Shown piece by piece: positions 46,337-54,521 of a stretch of 64,000 bases of DNA. Origin of the DNA: an uncultured Lachnospiraceae bacterium (GTDB taxonomy: Bacteria > Bacillota > Clostridia > Lachnospirales > Lachnospiraceae); contig CAJTQO010000013.1 in NCBI GenBank assembly GCA_910578405.1, positions 1 to 64,000 of the forward strand. The letters run 5' to 3'. Under the pieces are notes generated by a model, which saw nothing but the letters and a program-made list of their open reading frames with translations, made no database searches and was not told where the DNA came from. Position 1 is the stretch's first letter. Each line of letters opens with the position of its first letter. A program made the position numbers and the translations under genes.

Positions 46337-46365
46337 TTGTTTTTTAGGATAATATAAACTATAAT
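46337..46365 (+). promoter_or_regulatory. Strong promoter for the small P-loop gene
   Basis: TTGTTT (46337-46342) is followed after exactly 17 bases by the perfect -10 TATAAT (46360-46365). It starts just after the preceding stop codon and lies about 50 bases before the gene at 46416. Confidence 0.75.
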
Positions 46366-46415
46366 AAGGCTAGGTTCGTATTTCCGGGCCGAATTTACTT
46401 AAGGAGGGTTCACCA

Positions 46416-46835
46416 ATGGTTCAATTAATAGCAGGCAATAAAGGGAAAGGCAAAACAAAACACTTATTGGATAAGGTAAATACTGAAGTAAAAACCGCAT
46501 CAGGGAATATTACATATCTGGATAAGAGCGCAAAGCATATGTTTGAGCTGAACAACAAGGTAAGGCTGATTAATGTATCGGACTATATGGTTACGAACAG
46601 CGATGAATTTTTAGGTTTTATCTGCGGCATCATTTCTCAGGATCATGATTTGCAGCAGATGTATTTTGACAGCTTTTTAAAGATTGCCTGTCTGGAAGGC
46701 AAGGAAATAGGCCCTGTAGTAGAGAAACTGGAAAAAATTGGAGAATCCTTTGGAATTGATTTCATCCTGAGCATATCCCTTGATGAAACGGAGCTGCCTG
46801 ATGACTTGAAATCAAAGATTATCGTATCTCTTTAA
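46416..46835 (+). CDS. Small P-loop protein of unknown role
   Basis: This 139-residue protein is not a member of a named family that I recognise. It begins MVQLIAGNKGKGKTKHLL, in which G7-N-K-G-K-G-K-T14 is a canonical Walker A. No clear Walker B aspartate or sensor is seen; VRLINVSDYMV is the nearest hydrophobic strand. The C-terminal half is helical and acidic with a late LSISLDETELPDDLK. It has its own promoter (46337-46365), an excellent AAGGAGG site and a strong terminator, so it is probably expressed well as a single-gene transcript. Confidence 0.85.
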   Translation: MVQLIAGNKGKGKTKHLLDKVNTEVKTASGNITYLDKSAKHMFELNNKVRLINVSDYMVTNSDEFLGFICGIISQDHDLQQMYFDSFLKIACLEGKEIGPVVEKLEKIGESFGIDFILSISLDETELPDDLKSKIIVSL

Positions 46836-46886
46836 GTATAAGTCATGGTTTTACCCGTTACCCGCGGGATAAAGGCCGCGGGATCG

Positions 46887-46914
46887 AAGGCCCCGGATAC
46901 AAAGCCGGGGCCTT
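46887..46914 (+). terminator. Strong terminator after the P-loop gene
   Basis: AAGGCCCCGG (46887-46896) pairs perfectly with CCGGGGCCTT (46905-46914) around an eight-base loop and is followed by TCTT. A smaller GC-rich hairpin (CCGCGGG ... CCGCGGG) precedes it at 46861-46883. Confidence 0.85.
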
Positions 46915-46984
46915 TCTTACCTTATAGGGAACTGCGCCGTCCAGGCGTATGCATACTTTTCACCTTATAGGAGGTTTTTTTGCA

Positions 46985-48382
46985 TTGGCGAATCAGGGTT
47001 CCAATAAGATAACAAAATACAGAAGGCCGTTAAACCTTAATATTGGGATGATTATATTTGCTGTGATTTTTGTTTATATTGTAATCTGTGTCTTTATGTA
47101 TTTTACTTCAAGGCATATTATCTGGTATGAAGTAACGGCTGGCACCCTTTCCACAAACAATATCTATAAGGCGGTGGCCCTTCGGGATGAAACGGTAGTG
47201 TTGGCTACGGATGCCGGGTATGCCAACTATTTTGCCAGAGAAGGTTCGAAAGTGGCAGTAGGGGATTTAGTCTACGCCGTGGATGAAACCGGGAAACTGT
47301 CGGATTATATTGCAGCGGATTCGGTAGGGGAAAATACACTGTCCGATGCAGACTTAAATGACTTGAAAACAGAAATCGTAAGTTTTGCCCATAGTTTTGA
47401 CAGCGCCAGTTTTTCCAGCGTATATGATTTTAAATATGATATGGAAGGAATGGTATTAAAGCTGTCCAATTATAATATTGTGGAAAATATTGATTCTATC
47501 CAGGAAGCCGGGCTGGCCGGATTGGTAAAGCAATGCACATCGCCTTTGGCAGGCGTTGTAGTTTATTCTATGGACGGTTATGAGGAACTGAAACTGGAAG
47601 ATATGACTTCCGAACGGATGGATCCGAAAAACTATGAGAAGACACAGTTTCTTGGCAATGCCCTGATTGGGCTTGGAAGCCCTGTTTATAAAGTTTCCAC
47701 CAATGAAGACTGGTCGGTGGTCATACAGGTGGACAAGGAAAGGGAACAGGAGCTGCTGGAAGCGGAATATGTAAAAGTGCGGTTTCTGAAAAATCAGGAA
47801 ACTTCATGGGGGCAGGTGGAAACCTATACGAATGAGGCAGGGGAGATATTTGCAAAACTGACGTTTACCAATTCCATGATAACTTTTTGCAACGACCGTT
47901 TTGTGGATATTGAGCTAATCTTAGAAGATGAGGCCGGGTTGAAAATTCCAAATTCATCCATTGTGGAAAAAGAGTTTTTCATTGTCCCAAAGGATTATGT
48001 GACCAAAGGCGGGAATAGCAGCAACTATGGCGTTATGCGGGAAACCTATGAGGAAGGCGTAGCTACGACGGAATTTGTGGAAACCACGATTTACAATGAA
48101 ACGGAAGAGGAATACTATCTGGACGATTCCACGCTTCGTATTGGGGATTATCTGGTGAAACCGGATTCTGCAGAAAAGTATGCGTGCAGTAAACGTGGCA
48201 GCTTAATCGGGGTTTATAATATAAACAAAGGGTATGCCGATTTTAAACAGATTAATATTCTGTACAGCAACGATGAGTATTCCATCGTACAATCCAATAC
48301 AGCGTATGGGTTGAATGTATATGATTATATTGTATTAGACGCCTCCACAGTCAGTGAAGACGAGTTGATTTATGAAAGGTAG
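46985..48382 (+). CDS. HlyD-like membrane protein next to ylmE-sepF
   Basis: The 465-residue protein has one N-terminal membrane helix (about residues 20-43). The large outer part begins like a HlyD/RND adaptor barrel-sandwich: ITAGTLS-type text here reads VTAGTLSTNNIYKAVALRDETVVLA, followed by GSKVAVGDLVYAV. No transporter gene lies nearby. The gene precedes ylmE and sepF, an order seen in other Clostridia, so a division-site or envelope role is plausible. The likely start is TTG 46985, because AGGAGG lies at 46969-46974; the ATG at 46949 precedes that site. Confidence 0.8.
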   Translation: MANQGSNKITKYRRPLNLNIGMIIFAVIFVYIVICVFMYFTSRHIIWYEVTAGTLSTNNIYKAVALRDETVVLATDAGYANYFAREGSKVAVGDLVYAVDETGKLSDYIAADSVGENTLSDADLNDLKTEIVSFAHSFDSASFSSVYDFKYDMEGMVLKLSNYNIVENIDSIQEAGLAGLVKQCTSPLAGVVVYSMDGYEELKLEDMTSERMDPKNYEKTQFLGNALIGLGSPVYKVSTNEDWSVVIQVDKEREQELLEAEYVKVRFLKNQETSWGQVETYTNEAGEIFAKLTFTNSMITFCNDRFVDIELILEDEAGLKIPNSSIVEKEFFIVPKDYVTKGGNSSNYGVMRETYEEGVATTEFVETTIYNETEEEYYLDDSTLRIGDYLVKPDSAEKYACSKRGSLIGVYNINKGYADFKQINILYSNDEYSIVQSNTAYGLNVYDYIVLDASTVSEDELIYER

Positions 48383-48451
48383 GGGCGATTCCCCGATTGC
48401 CGGAAACATTGCAGGCGGTGGGATTTGGCTTATCTGTTTAGGAGTTAGGAT

Positions 48452-49162
48452 ATGGCGGAATATAATGTGAGTTTGGGAATGGAAGAAAAGATTGGGCAGG
48501 TAAAAGAAGAGATTCGCAGAGCATGTGAAAAGACAGGACGTAAGGAAGAGGATGTTACGTTGATTGCGGTCAGCAAGACGAAGCCTGTGTCTATGCTGGA
48601 GGAAGCATACCGTTTAGGATGCCGTCATTTTGGCGAAAATAAGGTGCAGGAATTGGTGGACAAATACGGGCAAATGCCGTCGGATGTAAAGTGGCATATG
48701 ATTGGGCACTTGCAGCGGAACAAAGTAAAATATATTGTGGATAAAGTATTTTTAATTCATAGTGTGGATTCTTTGCGTCTGGCAGAGGAAATCAGCAAAG
48801 AAGCCGGGAAGAAAGGGGTAACTGTCCATATCTTAGTGGAAGTTAATTTGGCCGGGGAAGAAACCAAGTTCGGAACCACAAGGGAAGAAGCCATTCGGCT
48901 GATTCGGGAGATTTCCATACTTCCGTCGGTTCGGGTCGAAGGGTTGATGACAATTGCGCCTTATGTAGAAAATCCCGAAAAAAACAGGCAATACTTTGCA
49001 GACTTGTACCAATTATCTGTTGACATAACTAATGAAAACATTGATAATATTAGCATGGATATTTTATCAATGGGAATGACCGGTGATTATGGAGTGGCGG
49101 TGGAAGAGGGAGCCACTTATATCCGCGTAGGGACTGGAATATTCGGAGAGAGGCATTTTTAA
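48452..49162 (+). CDS. ylmE: PLP homeostasis protein YggS/YlmE
   Basis: This 236-residue PLP-binding protein has an alanine racemase-type barrel but usually no catalytic activity; it buffers pyridoxal phosphate. The PLP Lys is in LIAVSKTKPV (about residue 42). Other marks are FGENKVQELVDKY, WHMIGHLQRNKVKYI and late MSMGMTGDYGVAVEEGATYIRVGTGIFG (the visible order is DILSMGMTGD). It lies upstream of sepF, as in most Gram-positives. Confidence 0.95.
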   Translation: MAEYNVSLGMEEKIGQVKEEIRRACEKTGRKEEDVTLIAVSKTKPVSMLEEAYRLGCRHFGENKVQELVDKYGQMPSDVKWHMIGHLQRNKVKYIVDKVFLIHSVDSLRLAEEISKEAGKKGVTVHILVEVNLAGEETKFGTTREEAIRLIREISILPSVRVEGLMTIAPYVENPEKNRQYFADLYQLSVDITNENIDNISMDILSMGMTGDYGVAVEEGATYIRVGTGIFGERHF

Positions 49163-49246
49163 CGCTGTGTTTAACGCCTGCGTTTTGGCGTCTTAGTTTT
49201 AACGCATATGTTGACACCGTCATATAGCAAGGAGACAATTGAAGTA

Positions 49247-49750
49247 ATGGGTGTAATGGATAAATTTTTGAACTATATGAAATTGAATGATGATGACGAT
49301 TATTATGATGACGACGATTACTATGATGAGCCGGATGCAGAACCGAAAGCGCCACAGCCTAAGAGGATTCCTGTAAAAGAAGAAATCAGCCAGGGTGAGG
49401 AGCCAGTCAAAAGGCAAAATCCCAAGATTACCCCTATGAACCGGCAGCCGAGAAAAATGTCAGGGGTAGGGATGGAAGTTTGTGTTATTCGTCCCACTTC
49501 TGTAGAAGATGGCCGGGAAATTACGGAAACACTCCTTGCTAACCGGACAGTAGTGCTGAATCTGGAAGGTCTGGATGTGGATGTGGCCCAGAGGATTATA
49601 GATTTTACATCTGGCTCCTGTTTTGCAATTAGTGGGAACCTACAGAAGATATCGCATTACATATTTATCATCACGCCAGCCAGTGTGGATATTTCCGGTG
49701 ACTTTCAGGAACTGATTTCCGGATCTTTTGATGTACCGATTGATAAGTAA
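49247..49750 (+). CDS. sepF: Cell division protein SepF
   Basis: SepF links FtsZ to the membrane and supports septum formation. The 167-residue product has a short N-terminal membrane-binding helix (MDKFLNYMKL), a very acidic linker (DDDDYYDDDDYYDEPD) and the C-terminal SepF domain. That domain has VCVIRPTSVEDGREI, LEGLDVDVAQRIIDFTSGSCFAISG and FIITPASVDISG. The ATG at 49247 follows AAGGAG by 12 bases. It is followed by a good terminator. Confidence 0.95.
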   Translation: MGVMDKFLNYMKLNDDDDYYDDDDYYDEPDAEPKAPQPKRIPVKEEISQGEEPVKRQNPKITPMNRQPRKMSGVGMEVCVIRPTSVEDGREITETLLANRTVVLNLEGLDVDVAQRIIDFTSGSCFAISGNLQKISHYIFIITPASVDISGDFQELISGSFDVPIDK

Positions 49751-49761
49751 AGAGTTTGCGA

Positions 49762-49786
49762 AACTTCCCGTTGTGGGAAGTTTTTT
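49762..49786 (+). terminator. Terminator after sepF
   Basis: AACTTCCC (49762-49769) and GGGAAGTT (49775-49782) form a perfect stem with a five-base loop, followed by a six-base T run (49781-49786). Confidence 0.9.
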
Positions 49787-49822
49787 ATATGTTTCAGCGC
49801 CTAAAGAGCTTGCCCTTTTATG

Positions 49823-49851
49823 GTGACAGACTAAGATGTTTGGTTTATAGT
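49823..49851 (+). promoter_or_regulatory. aroB: aroB promoter
   Basis: GTGACA (49823-49828), 17 bases, then TATAGT (49846-49851). It lies directly after the sepF terminator and about 90 bases before aroB, consistent with a new transcript. Confidence 0.65.
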
Positions 49852-49939
49852 ACACTATGACATACAGAAATTGTTTTACAAATGTTATGGAGTATTGGAA
49901 CTTTGAAAAGTATATGGATGGAAAGGGAGAAGGGATTTT

Positions 49940-51049
49940 ATGGAACGGAGATTAACTATCCACTATGAGGAAAAACCTTGTTACGATATTGTGTTTTCCC
50001 AAGATTTTATGGGACTTGGAAAGGAATTGGAAAACTTAGGAGCGGCAGAGCGGAAAATTTGTGTCATAACGGATTCTATAGTGGAACCGCTCTATGCACG
50101 TAAGGCGCTGGATGCTTTGGAAGGGAAATGCAAAAAAGCAGTGATGTTTTGTTTTCCGGCTGGAGAAGCAAATAAAACATTGGATACGGTTAGGGATGCC
50201 TATAAGTTTTTGATACAGGAGGGCTTTGAACGTAAAGATTTGCTGATTGCCCTTGGCGGAGGCGTTGTAGGGGATCTTACTGGGTTTACGGCATCCACTT
50301 ATTTAAGAGGGATTGATTTTATCCAGATTCCCACTACGCTTCTAGCGCAGGCAGACAGCAGTATCGGCGGCAAAACCGGAGTGGATTTTGATGGATATAA
50401 AAATATGGTAGGAGCTTTTCATATGCCCAAACTGGTTTATATGAATGTTTCTGTCTTAAAGACTTTAGATGACAGGCAATTTTTTTCCGGGTTCGCAGAA
50501 ATTATGAAGCATGGATTAATTAAGGATTCCCTTTTTTATGAATGGTTGTTAGATAATATGTATGAAATATGTGGGCGTAATCTGACAGTTTTAGAAGAAA
50601 TGGTGATGAGAAGCAGTATGATTAAGAAAGCGGTCGTGGAAAAGGATCCGTCTGAAAAAGGGGAACGGGCTTTGCTAAACTTTGGACATACAATTGGCCA
50701 TGCCATAGAGAAAGCAAAGAATTTTGAACTTTGCCATGGGGAATGTGTTGCTCTTGGCTGTGTTGCTGCGGCTTATATCTCCTGGAAACATGGACTGCTT
50801 GAAATGGAAGAGTATTATGAAGTGCGGGATATGTTCGTCCCCTATCATCTTCCTATTTCTGTGGAAGGCATCGTTCCGGAAGAAATAGTTCAACTGACTA
50901 AGTCAGACAAGAAAATGGAAGCGGGAAACATTAAGTTTATTCTATTAAAGAAGGTTGGGAATGCAGTAATCGACAGGACCGTTACAGAAGAAGATATTTT
51001 ACATGCAGTCAGGGAAATTTATTTCAGTGAGGAAGACAAGGCGGAATAG
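49940..51049 (+). CDS. aroB: 3-dehydroquinate synthase
   Basis: AroB makes 3-dehydroquinate from DAHP, the second step of the shikimate pathway, using NAD and a metal. The 369-residue product has the NAD-binding GGGVVGDLTGFTASTYLRG and PTTLLAQADSSIGGKTGVD. FGHTIGHAIEK contains metal-ligand His residues, and HGECVALG follows. It ends three bases before the pseudouridine synthase gene; the two are likely coupled. No other shikimate gene is in the window. Confidence 0.97.
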   Translation: MERRLTIHYEEKPCYDIVFSQDFMGLGKELENLGAAERKICVITDSIVEPLYARKALDALEGKCKKAVMFCFPAGEANKTLDTVRDAYKFLIQEGFERKDLLIALGGGVVGDLTGFTASTYLRGIDFIQIPTTLLAQADSSIGGKTGVDFDGYKNMVGAFHMPKLVYMNVSVLKTLDDRQFFSGFAEIMKHGLIKDSLFYEWLLDNMYEICGRNLTVLEEMVMRSSMIKKAVVEKDPSEKGERALLNFGHTIGHAIEKAKNFELCHGECVALGCVAAAYISWKHGLLEMEEYYEVRDMFVPYHLPISVEGIVPEEIVQLTKSDKKMEAGNIKFILLKKVGNAVIDRTVTEEDILHAVREIYFSEEDKAE

Positions 51050-51052
51050 GGA

Positions 51053-52039
51053 ATGGAAGATAGCAAGGTATACTGTCTGCATATTGTGGAAGAAGCGGAA
51101 AATGCGGATGGAATGGGAGAAGTGGGGATAGATGGGGCAGGAGAGGCAGATAAGGCGGCAATGGAAAATTCCAGGATTGATATAGTCCTAAGCTCCAGGC
51201 TGAAATCCCTTTCCCGCTCTTATGTTCAAAAATTGCTGAAAGAGGGAAAGGTACAGGTTAACGGCCAAGCGGTAAAACCGAATTATCATGTAAAATGTGG
51301 GGATGATATACGGCTTGAACTGCCGCCTGTAACGGCGCCTGATATTTTGCCGGAGAGAATTCCCTTGGATATTTTATATGAAGATGAGGATCTCCTTGTA
51401 GTAAACAAGCCTAAAGGCATGGTCGTGCATCCGGCCCCCGGACATTATACCGGGACGTTGGTAAATGCGGTAATGGAGCATTGTAAAGATAATCTGTCGG
51501 GCATAAATGGCATTCTGCGTCCCGGCATTGTACACCGCATCGACCGGGATACAACAGGTTCGATTATTATTTGCAAAAACGATTTTGCCCATAACCATAT
51601 CGCAGCGCAACTAAAGGGGCATTCCTTGGTCAGACGTTATCATGCTATTTGTTATGGCATATTAAAGGAAGAGGAGACAACCATATCCGCTCCTATTGGA
51701 AGGCATCCCATAGAGCGAAAGAAAATGGCGGTAAATGAGAAGAACGGAAAACCGGCTGTAACGCATATAAAAGTATTGCGGCGGTTTGAAAATTATACCT
51801 ATGTGGAATGTCGGCTGGAAACCGGGCGTACCCATCAAATCCGTGTTCACATGGCCAGCATGGGGCATCCCTTGTTAGGGGATATCATGTATGCGCCAGG
51901 CAGAAAATGTCCCCATAAACTGGAGGGCCAATGTCTTCATGCGAAAATATTGGGCTTTCATCATCCACGCACAGGGCAGTATATTGAAACGGATGCACCG
52001 CTTCCGGATTATTTTCAGCATTTGCTGGATATTTTGTAA
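51053..52039 (+). CDS. RluA-family 23S rRNA pseudouridine synthase (RluD-like)
   Basis: The 328-residue product has an N-terminal S4 domain (DIVLSSRLKSLSRSYVQKLLKEGKVQVNG). The RluA catalytic domain follows, with VVNKPKGMVVHPAPGHYTGTLVNAV. The catalytic Asp is in HRIDRDTTGS (D164), where HRLDKDTSGL is usual. GRTHQIRVHMASMGHPLLGD follows. The first ~45 residues are a Gly/Glu/Ala-rich extension without a known domain. RluD-like enzymes modify 23S rRNA helix 69, but the exact site cannot be read from sequence. Confidence 0.92.
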   Translation: MEDSKVYCLHIVEEAENADGMGEVGIDGAGEADKAAMENSRIDIVLSSRLKSLSRSYVQKLLKEGKVQVNGQAVKPNYHVKCGDDIRLELPPVTAPDILPERIPLDILYEDEDLLVVNKPKGMVVHPAPGHYTGTLVNAVMEHCKDNLSGINGILRPGIVHRIDRDTTGSIIICKNDFAHNHIAAQLKGHSLVRRYHAICYGILKEEETTISAPIGRHPIERKKMAVNEKNGKPAVTHIKVLRRFENYTYVECRLETGRTHQIRVHMASMGHPLLGDIMYAPGRKCPHKLEGQCLHAKILGFHHPRTGQYIETDAPLPDYFQHLLDIL

Positions 52040-52094
52040 AGCCTTGAAATATCAAGCCCATTTGGAAAAAATATGGAACTTCCCATTTATATTG

Positions 52095-52123
52095 TTGAAA
52101 TTTTCTTTTTTTTTATATATAAT
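52095..52123 (+). promoter_or_regulatory. Near-consensus promoter for the cytidylate-kinase-like gene
   Basis: TTGAAA (52095-52100), a 17-base T-rich spacer, then perfect TATAAT (52118-52123), 45 bases before the start codon at 52168. Confidence 0.8.
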
Positions 52124-52167
52124 TATAGTACAGCTTTGTGACTTTAAATGCAGACAGGAGGGATTAT

Positions 52168-52791
52168 ATGAATACAGTAATTACAATAGGAAGACAGTTT
52201 GGCTCTGGAGGACGTGAAATTGGTGAAAAGGTAGCAGCGTATTTTAATATCAAGTGTTATGATAAGGAGTTGCTTACCAGGGCTGCAAAGGAGAGCGGAT
52301 TTTGTGAAGAAATGATTCAAAACCACGATGAAAGGCCCACCAATTCTTTTCTTTATAACCTTGTTATGGATACATATTCTTTTGGCTATAATGCATCTTC
52401 TTTTGTAGATATGCCAATCAGCCATAAAGTTTTTCTGGCACAGTTCGATACGATAAAGAAAATTGCGGATGAAGGCCCTTGTGTAATTGTTGGGCGTTGC
52501 GCAGATTATGCTTTAAGCGATTATAAGAACTGTGTCCATTTGTTTATCTATGGCAACGATGACGCCAAAGTAAAACGTATCATGGAAAAATACAGCCTGA
52601 ACGAACAGAAGGCAAAGGAAATGATTAGTAAGAAGGATAAGCAGCGTCAAAGCTACTACAATTATTATTCTTCAAAAAAATGGGGGCGTGCAGACAGCTA
52701 TGATTTGTGCATAAACAGCAGTGTCTTAGGCGTGGATGGGACAGTCCGGCTTGTAACCCAGTTCGTGGAAGATTTTGAGACCAGAAATTGA
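52168..52791 (+). CDS. Cytidylate-kinase-like family protein (copy 1)
   Basis: The 207-residue product starts MNTVITIGRQFGSGGREIGEKVA, a P-loop-like motif of the cytidylate kinase-like family, then YDKELLTRAAKESG. VIVGRCADYAL and KKDKQRQSYYNYYSSKKWG follow. The last segment corresponds to the nucleotide-binding lid. The family is common in Clostridia in several copies; true substrates are not established. A diverged paralogue lies at 60050-60679. AGGAGG precedes the ATG at 52168. An HD-GYP gene follows 19 bases later. Confidence 0.88.
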   Translation: MNTVITIGRQFGSGGREIGEKVAAYFNIKCYDKELLTRAAKESGFCEEMIQNHDERPTNSFLYNLVMDTYSFGYNASSFVDMPISHKVFLAQFDTIKKIADEGPCVIVGRCADYALSDYKNCVHLFIYGNDDAKVKRIMEKYSLNEQKAKEMISKKDKQRQSYYNYYSSKKWGRADSYDLCINSSVLGVDGTVRLVTQFVEDFETRN

Positions 52792-52810
52792 GTTTTAGGA
52801 GACTACTGAT

Positions 52811-53893
52811 ATGGCATGTTTCAGAGTACATACAGACCGCCTTCGTAAAGGTATGGTAATAAAAAACGATGTCTATTCCAGGACTGGCGCAATTCTTGTC
52901 CCTGTAAATACGCCTGTGACAAAAGATGTGTTATCCATTTTAACCAAGCATTTTATTGATTATGTCATGGTGGATTATCAGGCGACGGCTTCCAGTCCAG
53001 CAGATATCCCGTCCCCGGAATCAGTGCCTCAGATTAAACAGCAGCAAATGGAAGCGTTTAAGGGGAGCTTTGAAATTGCGGAAGCAACGCTTTCCGATAA
53101 TCTAAAAGAGGTGGTTACAAAGGATAAGGATTTGGATGTACCCCTTCTTTTGGATATGTTGAATAATATTGTTGGAAAATCAGAAAATGAAGTAAATCTC
53201 TGCAATATGTTGTTCAAAATGAAAAACAACGCAGAAGGGTTGTATACACATTCCATTAATGTTGCCCTTTGGGGTCAGATATTGGCGAAATGGCTGAATT
53301 TTGAACCTGAAGACATCGAACTGGTTGGGACAGCAGGGCTTTTGCATGACATTGGTCTGTTGAAATTGACTGACACTGCAGAACTTCCGGCGGATTTTAC
53401 CTTTCATGGAGAATTAAGCGGCCGTTATGGGAAACATACTGTATTGGGATATAATTTGATTAAAGAGAAAAATGTTGACTTAAGAGTGAAGCAGGCTGTA
53501 CTGACGCATCATGAACGTCAGGATGGGAGCGGTTTTCCATTAAAAGTGAAAATACCAAATATTAATGCAATTTCCCGCGTGATTGCCATAGCGGACACAT
53601 ATGATACTATGACGATGAGAGAAGGGGATATTCCGCCGAAATCGCCTTTTTGGCTTTTAAAGCATCTGGAAGACACTGGATATCAGAAATATGATTCTAC
53701 TATGCTTATGACATTTATTGCTCGTATTACCAACAATTTTATTCGACATAAAGTGCGTTTAAGCAATAACACCATTGGGCAGATTGTCTTAATTAATAAA
53801 TTTAATTTGACGCGCCCTTTAGTGCAAATTGGGAATAGTTTTATAGATCTTGCAATCCGTAAAGATTTGTCCATTTTGGAAATTCTGGATTAG
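52811..53893 (+). CDS. HD-GYP domain protein, likely cyclic-di-GMP phosphodiesterase
   Basis: The 360-residue protein has an N-terminal ~130-residue region with the usual LRKGMVIKNDVYSRTG opening. The HD-GYP domain then has HD in LLHDIGLLKL (H179, D180) and HHERQDGSGFP (H233, H234; G241-F-P243), where Phe replaces Tyr of GYP, an accepted variant. Such enzymes hydrolyse cyclic-di-GMP. The downstream IADTYDTMT is also conserved. No diguanylate cyclase gene is in the window. Confidence 0.9.
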   Translation: MACFRVHTDRLRKGMVIKNDVYSRTGAILVPVNTPVTKDVLSILTKHFIDYVMVDYQATASSPADIPSPESVPQIKQQQMEAFKGSFEIAEATLSDNLKEVVTKDKDLDVPLLLDMLNNIVGKSENEVNLCNMLFKMKNNAEGLYTHSINVALWGQILAKWLNFEPEDIELVGTAGLLHDIGLLKLTDTAELPADFTFHGELSGRYGKHTVLGYNLIKEKNVDLRVKQAVLTHHERQDGSGFPLKVKIPNINAISRVIAIADTYDTMTMREGDIPPKSPFWLLKHLEDTGYQKYDSTMLMTFIARITNNFIRHKVRLSNNTIGQIVLINKFNLTRPLVQIGNSFIDLAIRKDLSILEILD

Positions 53894-54215
53894 TGAACGG
53901 TAATTGCATTAATAAACGGTAAAAATGGAATTTTATTTCTGACATCCAAAAGATAAAAAGGATAAATGAAGGCCACCTGATAAATGGTGTATTTAGTTTC
54001 TGGCAGTCTGTTAATGGAGAGATTAGATAAGAGGAAATATATAACTATTCGCAAAATGCGAGTTTAACGAATAGTTGGTTGGTAAATAGAGGGATATCCT
54101 TTTCTATGGCTTCCAGCCAGCAAACGCGGCTTAAAGCCGCTTTCGTTAAACCTATGGATAAGAAATTAACTTTTCTAAGAAATTAACTTTTCTAAGAAAT
54201 TATTTTTTTAGGAAA
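53894..54215. other. Gene-free stretch with hairpins between convergent genes
   Basis: No coding gene is credible here. The stretch has CTATTCG (54045-54051) inverted at CGAATAG (54068-54074), with inner CGC/GCG pairs. Then comes a longer interrupted palindrome from TGGTTGG (about 54075) to CCAGCCA (54113-54119). A compact stem follows: GCGGCTTTAAGCCGC-like (about 54126-54140) with TTTC after it. One or more of these probably end the HD-GYP transcript. The right side is the 17-bp tandem repeat described separately. Confidence 0.55.
54126..54144 (+). terminator. Hairpin, possible terminator of the HD-GYP gene
   Basis: GCGGCTT and AAGCCGC form a seven-pair stem with a one-base centre, flanked by AACG and CGTT that extend the pairing, and a short TTTC. 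It works in either direction. Confidence 0.5.
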
Positions 54216-54224
54216 TTATTTTTC
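54159..54224. repeat. Four tandem copies of a 17-bp repeat
   Basis: TAAGAAATTAACTTTTC occurs exactly at 54159-54175 and 54176-54192. It is followed by a diverged copy (54193-54209) and a shorter one (about 54209-54224). The last copy includes the stop codon and final codons of the minus-strand gene at 54216. Confidence 0.85.
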
Positions 54225-54446
54225 ACGGTAATCTTCCTGGCTATTGTATTTTGTGACATAATTGGTAGCCTTTGCCGCAGCATCGCGGTGTCTTTGCAGT
54301 TCTTTCCGGCGTTCTATATAGTTATTGTGGAATTCTTCTACGGAACTTCTTCCATCTTTTCTCTTTTTCATTCTTTTTATGCGTGGGTAGAACCCCAGGA
54401 AGACAATGAATAAAATAACAATCATACCTATAAGCATTATTTTCAT
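54216..54446 (-). CDS. Small single-pass membrane protein, unknown
   Basis: A 76-residue protein with one N-terminal membrane helix (MKIMLIGMIVILFIVFLGFY). A basic cytoplasmic tail follows (RIKRMKKRKDG) and then a charged region rich in Glu, Arg and Asn. No family recognised. It lies downstream of dtd on the minus strand, 75 bases after it. An in-frame ATG at 54476 would add ten residues. The last codons are part of a 17-bp tandem repeat, so the C-terminus may vary between strains. Confidence 0.6.
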   Translation of the reverse strand: MKIMLIGMIVILFIVFLGFYPRIKRMKKRKDGRSSVEEFHNNYIERRKELQRHRDAAAKATNYVTKYNSQEDYREK

Positions 54447-54521
54447 ATCAGTCGCTCTCTTTTTCAAATTTAGCATTTCATAATGGATAATTTATTGGCA
54501 GTATGCAGTATGGCTTTTGAT

